Below, one piece after another: positions 46,314 to 56,612 of a stretch of DNA of 64,000 nucleotides; within the stretch, counting starts at the first letter, position 1, and each line of letters starts with the position of its first letter. The stretch lies in assembly GCF_009674535.1 (NCBI RefSeq), contig NZ_WKJK01000002.1, positions 1-64,000 on the forward strand. Direction: 5' to 3'. The notes below the pieces were generated by a model. It did no database searches, was not told where the DNA came from, and was given only the letters and a program-made list of their open reading frames with translations. The translations under genes and the position numbers were made by a program. The DNA comes from Duganella guangzhouensis (GTDB taxonomy: Bacteria; Pseudomonadota; Gammaproteobacteria; Burkholderiales; Burkholderiaceae_D).

Positions 46314-47391
46314 TGGCGCGTACCTGCGGCAGCAGGTCGTTGGTGATGCTGATGTGCTGTTCGCGCGTGGGGTGGGCGTCGTCGGCGTCGCCTGGATAGT
46401 GGGTGGAGGCGATGGCGTGCAGGCGTGGATCGGCCACGCGCTGGATGGTATCGGCGATGTAGCTGTGCAGCGCGGCCTGTTTTTCATCGTGCAGGATGCT
46501 GCCTTCGGTGAGCATGATCTGCGCTTGTGAATGGTCTTGCAGCAGTGTGCGTACCAGTGACACGTAGGCTTGCACGTAGGGCTCGCGCTCCGGTATGCCG
46601 ACCGTCATGTCATTGGTGCCGATGGCGACGATGATGGCGTCTGGCCGGTAGTTGCGCTGGTCCCATGGCACGGACTGTGGTTGCGTCGGCAGCGCCATGC
46701 CGTAGTAGTCGGCCAAATTCATTTCGTTGGTTTTGCCTTCCCAGGTGCGGATCAGGCCACGGCCGCCGTAGCACACCAGTTGTACCTGGGCGTTGAGACG
46801 GCGGGCCAGCAGCATGCCGTAGGATTCACGCGGGCTGCCCCAGGCGGCACCGCGCTCTGTCGACGCGCGGTCTATCGAGGCGCCGCAGGTGACGGAGTCG
46901 CCCAGTATCGCCAGCTTGCGGGCAGGCAGCGCGGGCGGCGCGCGCCATGTGCCGTCTGTGTCGAAGCTTAGCAGCGTGGCGTTGCCCTGCCAGGTCTCGG
47001 AGCGGTTGACGATTTCCACGCCGTGCGGCCCGCGCGCCAGCCCCTCCGCCAGCACCACGCTCGCGCGGCCGACGGCCAAACGTAGCTTGCGCGCGATGCC
47101 GTCCACCACCACATCCAGGAAGCTATCCTTGCCGCTGGCGTCGAACGTCGCCGCCAGGCGGGTGCCGTCGAAGTTGACGAAGAAGCTCACGCCCGGATAG
47201 CTGAAGCGCAGCCCGCCGTCCGCCGCCGGCGCGGTGCGGCCCTCAACGACAACGCGGGGATCGCTCGCAACGACGGTCGCTGCAAGCGGCGCTGCGGCGG
47301 CAGTGCCGACCACACTGGTCGCGACAGCTGGTGACGCCGACAGGGTCGCCGCCAGCATCGCGGCGAATAACGCGATGGCGCGCAATCGCAT
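46300..47391 (-). CDS. Carbohydrate esterase family 2-type acetyl esterase
   Basis: 363 residues, signal peptide to about residue 24. An N-terminal jelly-roll domain (about 45-150) leads to an SGNH hydrolase domain: Ser166 in ILGDSVTCG, GTND in the oxyanion position and a C-terminal DAHPT. This two-domain layout is that of CE2 esterases, which remove acetyl groups from mannan and xylan. Last gene of the mannan operon. Confidence 0.88.
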   Translation of the reverse strand: MRLRAIALFAAMLAATLSASPAVATSVVGTAAAAPLAATVVASDPRVVVEGRTAPAADGGLRFSYPGVSFFVNFDGTRLAATFDASGKDSFLDVVVDGIARKLRLAVGRASVVLAEGLARGPHGVEIVNRSETWQGNATLLSFDTDGTWRAPPALPARKLAILGDSVTCGASIDRASTERGAAWGSPRESYGMLLARRLNAQVQLVCYGGRGLIRTWEGKTNEMNLADYYGMALPTQPQSVPWDQRNYRPDAIIVAIGTNDMTVGIPEREPYVQAYVSLVRTLLQDHSQAQIMLTEGSILHDEKQAALHSYIADTIQRVADPRLHAIASTHYPGDADDAHPTREQHISITNDLLPQVRAIMHW

Positions 47392-47394
47392 CGC

Positions 47395-49344
47395 TTACTC
47401 CATCAGCTTGCGGACGTCCGGCAGCATAGCGTCTGCCCAGATTTGATAGCCCTTGGCGGTCGGATGCAGGAAATCGCCCATCACCTCGGCCGACATGTCG
47501 CCGTTGGACTGCAGGAAGTGCAAGCCGTAGTCCTGATAGAACACGTGCTGACCATCATTCAGTCCCGCCACCAGCCGGTTCAACGCCACCACCTTCTGAC
47601 GCTGCGGGCTTTGCGGGGACTGGCCATACGGCAGAATCGCGTTCAGCAGAATGCGCGTATCGGGATACAGTTTGCGCAGCTGCGCCACCACCAGCTTGAC
47701 GCCGCTGAACGCCTGCTCCGGCGTGGCATCGCAGAAGCCGAAGTTGTTCACGCCGATGGTCAGCACCACTAGCTTCGGATGCAGCTTGTCCGCATGACCG
47801 TTCTGCAGGCGCCACAACACATTGCCGGTATGGTCGCCGCCGATGCCGAAATTGGCCGTCTTCCAGGCGCCAAACGAGCGCGTGAAGATCTCCTGATTCC
47901 AGCCTTCGGTAATCGAATCGCCGACGAACAGCAGATCCACGCCGCCTTTGTCGGCCACCGCCACATCCTCATTGAACATCTGCTGCCAGCGCTCGCGCGA
48001 CATCCACGGATAGTCGCGCTGACGCGGCGCCGGCGTTACGCTGCACGCACCGCCATCGAGCGCGACTGCCTGCCCGGCCGCACCCGCTGCCCCCGCCGCA
48101 CCGGCCGCCGCCTGCCCGGCCGCCCGCCCCGCCTGGCCGTCGCTGGCGGCGGCGGTCAGGCGCAGCACCAGCGCGCTGTGCGGCGCCAGCTTCGCCTCAA
48201 GCTTCGCGCCCGTATCGCCAGCCTTGCCGCTCCAGGCATCGCGCCACTTGTAGACCGCAGTGCGCGCATCCAGCGTACGCTTGCTGACATCATCATTGAT
48301 CTCGTGCGCCTTCCAGTCATAGTTCAACGTCGCCGCCTGCTCACCGCGATTCAGCACCAGCACCGCCCACTCGCCATTCGCCATAGGCCGCGCCCAGTAC
48401 TGCAGCTTGCCCTCATCGAGGAACTTCCAAGCCTGAATGCCCAGCTTATCCTGGCTGATCGCAATCACATCCTTGTTGGTCAAAATGCGACGTGTGGACT
48501 CCGGCATGCTGCGCAAGTCATTACCCAGAATCAGCGGCGACGCCAGCATCGCCCACAGCGCAAAATGCGCGCGGTCTTCATCCTCGGTCATGCCATTGCC
48601 GACTTCCAGCATGTCCATATCGTTCCAGTGCCCCGGCCCCGAGTATTTGCGCAAGCCGGTCTGCCGGTCCAGAATCCGCATCACGCCATAACGCGCAAAC
48701 GAATCGTGACTCAGCTCGCAATCCCAGCACGGATAAATATCGCCAGTGGTGCGCCACGAATGGCCGATATCCTTGGCCCACTCCCACGGCTTGTTATCGC
48801 CCCACTCGCACATGCTGAACAACATCGGCCGGCCAGCGGCCTGGATCGCATCGCGCATGGTGGTGTAAGCGCCGACCGCGCTCAAGCCCTTGCTATCGCA
48901 CCAGTCGTACTTCACATAATCGATGCCCCAGGCGGCATAGGTTTTGGCATCCTGATACTCATGCCCACGACTGCCGGGACGGCCGCCGCAAGTGGTGGCG
49001 CCGACATCGGAATAGATGCCCAGCTTCAGCCCTTTGCTGTGCACATAATCCGCCAGCGCCTTGGTCCCGGACGGGAAGCGCTGAGGGTCGGCCTGAATGA
49101 AACCATTGGCATCGCGCGCGCCATGCCAGCAATCGTCGATATTGACGTACTGGTAGCCGGCATCCTTCAATCCCAGCTTGACCATGGAATCCGCCGTATC
49201 GCGGATCAGCTTTTCGTTGATATCGCAAGCGAACGAGTTCCAGCTGTTCCAGCCCATTTGCGGCGTTTCGGCCAGGCCGTCAAACTTCTGCGCGTAGGCG
49301 CTGGCAGAGACTGCCGCCAGCAGCAGTGGCAACAGGCGCTTCAT
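47395..49344 (-). CDS. Alpha-galactosidase (GH27) fused to an SGNH acetyl esterase
   Basis: 649 residues. Signal peptide (1-19), GH27 catalytic barrel (about 22-330) with GWNSWNSF, CGGRPGS and nucleophile Asp147 in YVKYDWC, then a beta-sandwich. An Ala/Gly-rich linker (about 400-435) joins an SGNH esterase (about 440-649) with Ser477 in VGDSITEG, NN in the GxND position and DFLHPT. One polypeptide could strip galactosyl branches and acetyl groups from galactomannan. Overlaps the mannanase gene by 4 bases. Confidence 0.9.
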   Translation of the reverse strand: MKRLLPLLLAAVSASAYAQKFDGLAETPQMGWNSWNSFACDINEKLIRDTADSMVKLGLKDAGYQYVNIDDCWHGARDANGFIQADPQRFPSGTKALADYVHSKGLKLGIYSDVGATTCGGRPGSRGHEYQDAKTYAAWGIDYVKYDWCDSKGLSAVGAYTTMRDAIQAAGRPMLFSMCEWGDNKPWEWAKDIGHSWRTTGDIYPCWDCELSHDSFARYGVMRILDRQTGLRKYSGPGHWNDMDMLEVGNGMTEDEDRAHFALWAMLASPLILGNDLRSMPESTRRILTNKDVIAISQDKLGIQAWKFLDEGKLQYWARPMANGEWAVLVLNRGEQAATLNYDWKAHEINDDVSKRTLDARTAVYKWRDAWSGKAGDTGAKLEAKLAPHSALVLRLTAAASDGQAGRAAGQAAAGAAGAAGAAGQAVALDGGACSVTPAPRQRDYPWMSRERWQQMFNEDVAVADKGGVDLLFVGDSITEGWNQEIFTRSFGAWKTANFGIGGDHTGNVLWRLQNGHADKLHPKLVVLTIGVNNFGFCDATPEQAFSGVKLVVAQLRKLYPDTRILLNAILPYGQSPQSPQRQKVVALNRLVAGLNDGQHVFYQDYGLHFLQSNGDMSAEVMGDFLHPTAKGYQIWADAMLPDVRKLME

Positions 49345-50663
49345 CGTTTGATCGCGTGCAGTTTGTCGGCGTACTCCTTGATCAGCAACAGCGAGCTGAC
49401 GTCGGAATCGAATACCGAATACAAGCCCTGCTCTTCCTGTGGCGGATCGCCGACGAAGTCATTACCCGGCTTCCACCAGTAATCCGCATTGGCCGCGCGG
49501 CCAGCGCCACCCCAGGCCCAGAAGTTAAAGCCGGCGATAGGATCGCCCTTGGCGGCGCGGGTGTAGACGATGTCGAACACTTCGCGATAGAAGCGGTCTC
49601 GGATCTTGGTGGTGGCCTTGATGCTGAACGACGGGCCGTCGCGGTCCAGGCCAAATTCCTCCAGCACGATAGGCTTGCCCAGTTTCTTGGCCAACTCGAT
49701 GTGCGAATTCAGATAGTCGCGGCTCTTGGTAATGGCGTTGTCCCAGGTGCCGCTTGGGTTGTTGGAATCGAACCAGCTCCAGTTCTTCGGCCACAGGTGA
49801 TAAGTCAGATAGTCGATATTTTTGGTGCGGTGCGCGTCCAGGTAAAGCTGCGCATCCTGCGCCGAACCGGCCAGACCTTCGCTGCCGCTGCTGACCAGGT
49901 GGTTCTTGTCCAGGCTATGGATATAGCCCGCCGTTTCGTCCACCCACTTGACGTAGACCGCCTTCTCTTCCGGCGTCGATTTGCTGTTGCCAGGACGCGG
50001 CTCGTTGGCCAGTTGCCAGGACAGGATATGCGTGTCCTCGATGTACGGTTTGCCGGTAATGGTGTTCACGCGCTTGACGATTTTGGCGATGACGTTGCGG
50101 TACTCTGCCTGCGCGGCGGCGTTGCGATAGAAGCCCGCCGTTTTCTGCATATAGGTCTCGTAGTCCTTGGTCACGTTCGGGTCCAGCGCCGGCGTGCCTT
50201 CGAACCAGTTCAGGTACTGCGTCATGCCGCCCGACCACTGCCAGAAGTTGTTCAGGTAAAGCACCACCGTCATGTCGCGCTTGGCCACTTCGGCCATCAG
50301 GAAGTCCAGGCCGGCCAGCAGTTCTTCGTCGTACTGGCCAGGCGCGTTGGTGGTGGCGGGACGCACCGCGCTCTTCATCTCGGTTTTCTCCGACACCGCC
50401 AGCACGCGCAGGTTGTTGATGCCCAGCGCCTTCATGTTGTCCAGCTCTTTCAGCAGACGCGCGCGCTCGCCCACGCCGCTGGCCGCGCCCAGATAGCCGC
50501 CGTACCAGAAGTTGGCGCCGACGATGTAATACGCGTGTCCCTTGCGCGCGAAGTGGGTGTTCTTGACGGTGACGAAATCGTTGTTGGCGGCCGGCGCGGC
50601 TTCGACCATGCCGCAGGCGCCGATCATCATCGCGGCGGCCCAGAATTTATGCAGTTGTTTCAA
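49341..50663 (-). CDS. Endo-beta-1,4-mannanase (GH5, subfamily 7-like)
   Basis: 440 residues, signal peptide to about residue 22. GH5 barrel with acid/base Glu221 in LANEPRP and nucleophile Glu336 in VLEEFG; GANFWYGGY and the closing FWAWGG fit mannanases of subfamily 7. It would cut the mannan backbone outside the cell or in the periplasm. Sits between the GH3 gene (15-base gap) and the GH27 gene (ATGA overlap). Confidence 0.9.
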   Translation of the reverse strand: MKQLHKFWAAAMMIGACGMVEAAPAANNDFVTVKNTHFARKGHAYYIVGANFWYGGYLGAASGVGERARLLKELDNMKALGINNLRVLAVSEKTEMKSAVRPATTNAPGQYDEELLAGLDFLMAEVAKRDMTVVLYLNNFWQWSGGMTQYLNWFEGTPALDPNVTKDYETYMQKTAGFYRNAAAQAEYRNVIAKIVKRVNTITGKPYIEDTHILSWQLANEPRPGNSKSTPEEKAVYVKWVDETAGYIHSLDKNHLVSSGSEGLAGSAQDAQLYLDAHRTKNIDYLTYHLWPKNWSWFDSNNPSGTWDNAITKSRDYLNSHIELAKKLGKPIVLEEFGLDRDGPSFSIKATTKIRDRFYREVFDIVYTRAAKGDPIAGFNFWAWGGAGRAANADYWWKPGNDFVGDPPQEEQGLYSVFDSDVSSLLLIKEYADKLHAIKR

Positions 50664-50678
50664 GTCTCGCTCCTTTTA

Positions 50679-52871
50679 TTATTTACCCGCGACGTTCAAT
50701 GTGCGTTGTAGCAGTTGGACGGTGACGCTGGTGGCTTTGCTATCCGCCGCGTCATGCGCCAGCAGGACTTTGTAGCCGCCCTTGGCGATGCGCCAGGTCT
50801 TGCTGGCGCTGTCGTAGGTGCCCAGCAGGCGCGGATCGACCGTCACGCTAAGCTGCTTGCTTTCGCCCGGCGCCAGTTCCACCTTGTCCCAGCCGGCCAG
50901 ACGCTTGGGTGCTTCCCACTTCGCGTTCAGCGGCGCCACGTACAGCTGCGGCACGTCCTTGCCCTTCACCGCGCCGGTGTTGGTGATCTTGAAATTCACT
51001 GTCAGCTTGCCGTCCTTCTGGCTGGCCGCCAGGCCCGAGTATTCAAACTTGGTGTAAGACAGGCCGTGACCGAACGGGAACAGCGGCTTCAACCCCTTGA
51101 GGTCAAACCATTTGTAGCCGACTGCCGCGCCTTCATGATAATTGACTGTGAAGCGCACTGCCTCGTTCTTTGGATCGCCATCGAGTTTCGGCCGTGGCAG
51201 CTGGCTTTCCGATGCCGGGAACGTGGCTGGCAAGTGACCGGATGGATTCACTTCACCGAACAACACGCGCGCAATCGCCTCGCCGCCGCTGGTGCCGGAA
51301 TACCAGGCTTGCAGGATGCCGGCGGTCTGGTCCACCCATGGCATCAGCACCGGACCGGAAGTCTCCAGTACCACCACGGTTTTCGGATTGGCCTTGGCCA
51401 CCGCGCCGATCAGCGCATCCTGATTGCCGGGCAGCGCCAGCGACACCGCGTCCAGCGCCTCGCCCACCCATTGTTGGGCGAACACCAGCACCACGTCGGC
51501 ATCGGCGGCTGCGCGCGCGGAGGCGGCCGGATCGCTGCCATCGTTGTAGACCACCTTGGCGCCAGGGGCGCGCGCCTGAATCGCCTTCAACGGCGACGAT
51601 GGGTGATACACCACAGGTCCAGGCCACGAAGTCGGCGCGATGCCCGGCGCGGCGTTGCCGCCGATCGGGTACACCAGCGAGGAACCGCCACCGGCCAGCA
51701 CGCCCACATCCGCATGCGCGCCGATGATGACGATCTTCTTCGCACCGGCCTTCAGCGGCAGCACATTGCCGGCGTTCTTCAGCAGCACCATGCCCTCCTC
51801 GGCGTCGGTGCGGCTGACCAGATTGTGCGCGGCGTAGTCGATCGTGCCGCCTTCCTTGACTGGATGATCGACCACGCCCTTGTCGAACATGGAGCGCAGC
51901 ACGCGGAACACCATGTTATCCAGCCGCGCTTGCGACACGTGGCCATTGGTCACCGCCTCTTCCAGTGCGCCGCCGAAGTACTGCGACTTGTCGAACTCCC
52001 AGCCGGACTGCTGATCGAGGCCGGCATTGGCCGCTTCCACCGTGCTGTGGGTAGCGCCCCAGTCGGTCATCACATAGCCTTTGAAGCCCCAGTCTTTTTT
52101 CAGCACCTGGTTCAGCAGATAGTCATTCTCGCAGGCGTAGACACCGTTCAGGCGATTGTAGGAGCACATGACCGATCCGGGATCGGCCTGCTCCAGCAGC
52201 AGCTGGAACGCCAGCAGGTCGGAACTGCGGTTGCTGGCATCGTCCAGTCGCGCGTCCAGCACGAAGCGGCCGGTCTCCTGGTCGTTGACGGCGTAGTGCT
52301 TCATGGTGGCGATGACGTGATTGGACTGGATGCCCTTGACCTGCTGCGCCACCATGGTCCCAGCCAGCAGTGGATCTTCACCGGCGTATTCAAAGTTGCG
52401 GCCATTACGCGGCTCGCGCAGCAGGTTGACGCCACCGGCCAGCATGACGTTGAAGCCGGACGCGCGCGCCTCGGAACCGATCATGGCGCCGCCCTTGTAG
52501 GCCAATTCGCGGTCCCAGGTGGCGGTGGTGGCCAGGCCGGACGGCAGTGAGGTGCGCTCGCGCGGCGTCTTGCTGGCTTGCGTGGCGACGCCCAGGCCGG
52601 CGTCGGTCTCGAACAACGCTGGCAGACCGAGTCGCGGCACGCCTTCGATATAGCCGGCCGAGAAAGGTAGCGCGGCCGGATGCTTCTTGGTCTTGTTGCC
52701 GAAATCCGAACCGAAGTGGCCCAGCACGTACTTCAGCTTCTCTTCCTGCGTCATCGCCTTCAGCGCGAGTTCGGCACGCTGGTCGGCGCTCAGAGATTTA
52801 TCCATCCACGGTTCCGCAGCGTGCGCCGAGAGCGCGGCCAGTGCGAGTGCTATCGCCAGTTTCAACTTCAT
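50679..52871 (-). CDS. GH3 beta-glycosidase
   Basis: 730 residues, signal peptide to about residue 19. The N-terminal (beta/alpha)8 domain carries nucleophile Asp270 in VMTDWGA and KHYAVND; an alpha/beta sandwich follows, then a C-terminal fibronectin-III-like domain (about 640-725). Family activity is usually beta-glucosidase; in this operon it may release glucose or mannose from gluco-manno-oligosaccharides. The ribosome-binding AAGGAG lies inside the end of the preceding transporter gene (ATGA overlap). Confidence 0.92.
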   Translation of the reverse strand: MKLKLAIALALAALSAHAAEPWMDKSLSADQRAELALKAMTQEEKLKYVLGHFGSDFGNKTKKHPAALPFSAGYIEGVPRLGLPALFETDAGLGVATQASKTPRERTSLPSGLATTATWDRELAYKGGAMIGSEARASGFNVMLAGGVNLLREPRNGRNFEYAGEDPLLAGTMVAQQVKGIQSNHVIATMKHYAVNDQETGRFVLDARLDDASNRSSDLLAFQLLLEQADPGSVMCSYNRLNGVYACENDYLLNQVLKKDWGFKGYVMTDWGATHSTVEAANAGLDQQSGWEFDKSQYFGGALEEAVTNGHVSQARLDNMVFRVLRSMFDKGVVDHPVKEGGTIDYAAHNLVSRTDAEEGMVLLKNAGNVLPLKAGAKKIVIIGAHADVGVLAGGGSSLVYPIGGNAAPGIAPTSWPGPVVYHPSSPLKAIQARAPGAKVVYNDGSDPAASARAAADADVVLVFAQQWVGEALDAVSLALPGNQDALIGAVAKANPKTVVVLETSGPVLMPWVDQTAGILQAWYSGTSGGEAIARVLFGEVNPSGHLPATFPASESQLPRPKLDGDPKNEAVRFTVNYHEGAAVGYKWFDLKGLKPLFPFGHGLSYTKFEYSGLAASQKDGKLTVNFKITNTGAVKGKDVPQLYVAPLNAKWEAPKRLAGWDKVELAPGESKQLSVTVDPRLLGTYDSASKTWRIAKGGYKVLLAHDAADSKATSVTVQLLQRTLNVAGK

Positions 52872-54130
52872 ACAGTCTCCTTGTTGTTATACATGCCAGC
52901 ATACTTCAAGCCGAAATACAGGATGAACACATAGCAGGCGGCCGGCACGAAGAACGACCATTGCAGGCCGATGGTGTCCGCCAGCAGCCCTTGTGCGAAC
53001 GGCACCAGCGCGCCGCCGACGATGGCCATGCACAGGATGCCCGACGCCTGGCCGGTCCGTTTTCCCAGCTTGTGCAGCGCCATGCTGAAAATGGTCGGGA
53101 ACATGATGGAGTTGAACAGGCCGACGGCGATGATGGACCACATGGCCAGTGAGCCGTGGCCGAAGATCGCCAGCAGGATCAAGACAATCGATGCCGTCGC
53201 GTTGAAGGCCAGCGCCTTGCCCGGGCTGACGTAGCGCATTACGGCGAAGCCGATGAAGCGGCCGATCATGGCGCCGCCCCAGTAGTAGCTGACGTAATGC
53301 GCGGCGACGCCCGATGGCAGGCCGGCGATATTGGCTTCGCCGAGGAAGTTAACCAGGAAGCTGCCGATGCTGACCTCACCGCCGACGTACAGGAAGATGC
53401 CGATGGCGCCCAGCAGCAGATGACGGTGCGCCAGCACGCTGTCCGTTGGCGCGGCAGTCGGCGCCTCATCCGGAGCATGGCTGATCTTCGGCAGGCGCAC
53501 CACGGCGAACAGCATCGCCAACGCCAGCAGCGCGCCGGCCAGCGCCAGATACGGGCCTTGCACGGCCGCCGCCTCCTCCGCCTTGGTGCGCACCACGCTG
53601 CTCACGCCCTCGGACAGAATCAGGATGCCGCCCAGCGATGGCGCGATGGTGGTACCCAGCGAATTGAACGCCTGCGTCAGCGTCAAACGGCTGGAAGCGG
53701 TGGCAGGTTCGCCCAGCACCGTCACATACGGATTGGCCGCCACCTGCAGAATGGTGATGCCGCTGGCCAGCACGAAGAACGCCAGCAGAAACAAGGCATA
53801 GCCGCTGGTGGAGGCAGGGAAGAACAGCGCGCAGCCGCCGGCGGCGATCACCAATCCGCTGACCGCACCGCGCTGGTAGCCAATGCGCTTGATCAGCATC
53901 CCGGCCGGCAGCGATACGATGAAGTAAGCGCCGAAGAAGCAGAACTGCACCAGCATGGCCTGCACGTAGCTCAGCGTATAGATCGATTTCAGGTGCGGGA
54001 TCAGCACATCGTTCAAAGAGGTCAGCAGACCCCACATGAAGAACAGCAGCGTAATGATGATGAGCGGGACGGTGTTGCCGCCCTCCGCAGGCGCGTGCGG
54101 GCGCACGCTTGCCGATGCAACGTGTTCCAT
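52868..54130 (-). CDS. MFS sugar:proton symporter, FucP/GluP type (FHS family)
   Basis: 420 residues, twelve helices. [19 protein letters not shown] is the FHS-family first-helix signature; [22 protein letters not shown] follows in helix 2-3. It imports hexoses (fucose, glucose, galactose or mannose types); here probably mannose, glucose or galactose from galactoglucomannan. GAGGAG precedes the start. First gene of the leftward mannan operon. Confidence 0.9.
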   Translation of the reverse strand: MEHVASASVRPHAPAEGGNTVPLIIITLLFFMWGLLTSLNDVLIPHLKSIYTLSYVQAMLVQFCFFGAYFIVSLPAGMLIKRIGYQRGAVSGLVIAAGGCALFFPASTSGYALFLLAFFVLASGITILQVAANPYVTVLGEPATASSRLTLTQAFNSLGTTIAPSLGGILILSEGVSSVVRTKAEEAAAVQGPYLALAGALLALAMLFAVVRLPKISHAPDEAPTAAPTDSVLAHRHLLLGAIGIFLYVGGEVSIGSFLVNFLGEANIAGLPSGVAAHYVSYYWGGAMIGRFIGFAVMRYVSPGKALAFNATASIVLILLAIFGHGSLAMWSIIAVGLFNSIMFPTIFSMALHKLGKRTGQASGILCMAIVGGALVPFAQGLLADTIGLQWSFFVPAACYVFILYFGLKYAGMYNNKETV

Positions 54131-54223
54131 CGATGTCTCCTCGTATGGATGGTTTTTGTATTAGTGAAAAGATTCTGCATAGTTGGCGCGACCGGGTCAA
54201 ACAACATGCGGAATTTGGTCGCA

Positions 54224-54286
54224 GTTTAGCCATCTTCACTAAACACGCTGCGTCCGATGGGGTGTGTTTAGTAAATTACGCTAAAC
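54224..54286. promoter_or_regulatory. Two LacI-type operators in the mannan locus divergent region
   Basis: Two palindromes of the same design, GTTTAG-N9-CTAAAC: O1 54224-54244 and O2 54266-54286, 42 bp centre to centre (four helical turns). They stand in the 238-bp gap between the transporter and the LacI regulator, on the same DNA face, so one regulator could hold both divergent promoters. Confidence 0.75.
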
Positions 54287-54368
54287 TCAAAGCCCAACCT
54301 CATCTCGCGGTTGACCGTCAATCGACGCTAATGCAAGACTTCCACCACACCGAGGAGACAAAACAATA

Positions 54369-55397
54369 ATGGCCACGAACGTAACGATCAGGGACATCGC
54401 CCGAGTCGCAGGCGTATCGGCGGGGACGATTTCACGCGCACTGAAAAATGAACCCGGTCTGACTGAAGCGACACGCCAGATGGTGCTGGAAACGGCACGT
54501 AGTCTGGGCTACGACTTTTGCAAGCTGCGTCCGAAGCGCCTGCGTCGCCTCACCTTCCTGTTGCACCGCCAGCACAACACTGCGGCCAGCAGTCCGTTTT
54601 ACTCACCGGTGCTGCACGGCGCCGAGGAAGCCTGCCGCAAGCAGGGCATCGTGCTGTCGTTCATGGCGGTCGGCCCGGCCGATGGCCTGATCGACCAGAT
54701 TCGCATGCACGCGCCGGACGGCATCGTCTGCGCCGGCTTCTTCGAACCCGAAACACTGAGCGCGCTGCGCTCGACCGGCAAACAACTGGTGCTGATCGAT
54801 ATGAAGCTGCGCGGCTATAGCTCGGTCAATCCGGACAATATGATGGGCGGCTACCTGGCGACCAAGCATTTGATCGACACCGGCCGCACCCGCGTTGGCT
54901 TCATCTCCGGCCCGCTGGCGCACTACAGCATCCGCGAACGTGCGCGCGGCTACCGGCAGGCGCTGTTCGAGGAAGGCATTCTGGCCGATCCACGGCTGGA
55001 AGCCAACCTGCCGGACGGCGTTGACCTTGAAACCGGCGCCTGGGAAGCGATGGAGCAGCTGCTGGATCTGCCGCATCCGCCGGACGCGGTGTTCTGCTAC
55101 AACGACAGCGCCGCGCTGGTGGCGATGCGCTGCTGCCTGGCGCGCGGGCTGAAAGTCCCGCACGACATTGCCATCGTCGGCTTCGACGATATTTCGACCG
55201 CCGTGCTGGGGCACCGTCCCCTGACCACGTTGCGCATCGACAAAAAAGCGCTGGGCGCGATGGGCGTGGAAATGCTGCTCAACGGCCAGCACGAAGTCCC
55301 GGAGGAGAAGACCGCCCCGGTTGAGTTAATCGTCCGCGCCAGCACCGTGCTCGATGGCTGGCGCCCCAAGAACCTAGTAACCTTTAAACGGACCTGA
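54369..55397 (+). CDS. LacI-family repressor of the mannan locus
   Basis: 342 residues. N-terminal LacI helix-turn-helix (VTIRDIARVAGVSAGTISRAL) and a periplasmic-binding-like sugar domain (about 65-335). GAGGAG stands before the ATG. It heads the rightward operon with the isomerase and kinase genes and is divergent from the transporter, so it probably senses mannose/manno-oligosaccharide or a phosphorylated intermediate and controls the operators at 54224-54286. Confidence 0.9.
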   Translation: MATNVTIRDIARVAGVSAGTISRALKNEPGLTEATRQMVLETARSLGYDFCKLRPKRLRRLTFLLHRQHNTAASSPFYSPVLHGAEEACRKQGIVLSFMAVGPADGLIDQIRMHAPDGIVCAGFFEPETLSALRSTGKQLVLIDMKLRGYSSVNPDNMMGGYLATKHLIDTGRTRVGFISGPLAHYSIRERARGYRQALFEEGILADPRLEANLPDGVDLETGAWEAMEQLLDLPHPPDAVFCYNDSAALVAMRCCLARGLKVPHDIAIVGFDDISTAVLGHRPLTTLRIDKKALGAMGVEMLLNGQHEVPEEKTAPVELIVRASTVLDGWRPKNLVTFKRT

Positions 55398-55399
55398 AG

Positions 55400-56611
55400 A
55401 TGGCCCCTGATTTCCGATCCCGCAGCACTCTGCTGAATCACATCCGCCACACCAAGCATTTCTATGATGCGCGCTGCGTCGACCCAAGCGGCGGCCTGTA
55501 TCACTTCTATAAAGACGACGGCACGATCTACGATGCGCATACCCGCCATCTGGTCAGCAGCACCCGCTTCGTCTTTAACTATGCGATGGCGTGGCGGCAG
55601 TTCGGCGATGAGGCGGATCGGCAGCGGCTGCGCCAGGCGCTGGCATTCCTGCGCGAAGTCCATCGCGATCCGGACACCGGCGGCTATGCATGGCAGCTGA
55701 CATGGAAAGACGGCGCACGCACCGTCAGCGACGGCACCAACCACTGTTACGGCCTGGCCTTCGTACTGCTGGCCTACAGCCACGCGCTGATGGCCGGTGA
55801 AAAACAGGCCGCCGAATGGATCACCGAAACCTACGCGTTGATGGAGCGCCGCTTCTGGGAAGCGCAGCACGGCCTGTACGCCGACGAAGCCAGCGCCGAC
55901 TGGTCGCATCTGGACGGCTATCGCGGCCAGAACGCCAATATGCACGCCTGCGAAGCGCTGATCGCCGCCTATGAAGCCACCGGCGACCGCGCCTACCTGC
56001 TGCGCGCCGAAACGCTGGTGCACAACATCACCGTGCGTCAGGCCGCGCTGGCCGACAACATGGTGTGGGAACACTATCACGCCGACTGGTCGGTGGACAC
56101 CGAATACAACCGCAACGACAAAACCAACATCTTCCGTCCTTGGGGCTACCAACCGGGCCACCTGACCGAATGGGCCAAGCTGCTGCTGCTGCTGGAGCGC
56201 CACGGCGACCAATTGGCCAACAATCCGAACTGGCTGCTGCCGCGCGCGGTGCAGCTGTTCGATGCGGCGCTGGCCAAGGCATGGGACCACCAGCATAGCG
56301 GCATCTACTACGGCTTCGCGCCGGATGGCAGCATCTGCGACGACCTCAAATATTTCTGGGTGCAGGCCGAGAGCCTGGCCACCGCCGCCCTGCTGGCGGC
56401 ACGCACCGGCGAGGAACGCTATTGGACCTGGTACGACAAGATCTGGGCCTACAGCTGGGAGCATTTCGTCGACCACCAATACGGCGCCTGGTACCGCATC
56501 CTCGGCGCCGACAACAGCAAGCTGACCGACGAGAAAAGCCCGGCCGGCAAGGTGGACTACCACACCATGGGCGCCTGCTACGAAGTGCTGAACGTATTGA
56601 AGAAGGACTGA
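55400..56611 (+). CDS. AGE-family aldose-ketose isomerase/epimerase (probable mannose isomerase)
   Basis: 403 residues, (alpha/alpha)6-barrel of the N-acylglucosamine 2-epimerase family, with conserved His residues in SDGTNHCYG, YRGQNANMHACEA and the C-terminal VDYHTMGACYE. Members interconvert mannose/fructose or epimerise cellobiose/GlcNAc. Its neighbour is a sugar kinase and the locus degrades mannan, so mannose to fructose is the most economical reading. Gap to the LacI gene: 2 bases. Confidence 0.88.
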   Translation: MAPDFRSRSTLLNHIRHTKHFYDARCVDPSGGLYHFYKDDGTIYDAHTRHLVSSTRFVFNYAMAWRQFGDEADRQRLRQALAFLREVHRDPDTGGYAWQLTWKDGARTVSDGTNHCYGLAFVLLAYSHALMAGEKQAAEWITETYALMERRFWEAQHGLYADEASADWSHLDGYRGQNANMHACEALIAAYEATGDRAYLLRAETLVHNITVRQAALADNMVWEHYHADWSVDTEYNRNDKTNIFRPWGYQPGHLTEWAKLLLLLERHGDQLANNPNWLLPRAVQLFDAALAKAWDHQHSGIYYGFAPDGSICDDLKYFWVQAESLATAALLAARTGEERYWTWYDKIWAYSWEHFVDHQYGAWYRILGADNSKLTDEKSPAGKVDYHTMGACYEVLNVLKKD

Positions 56612-56612
56612 G

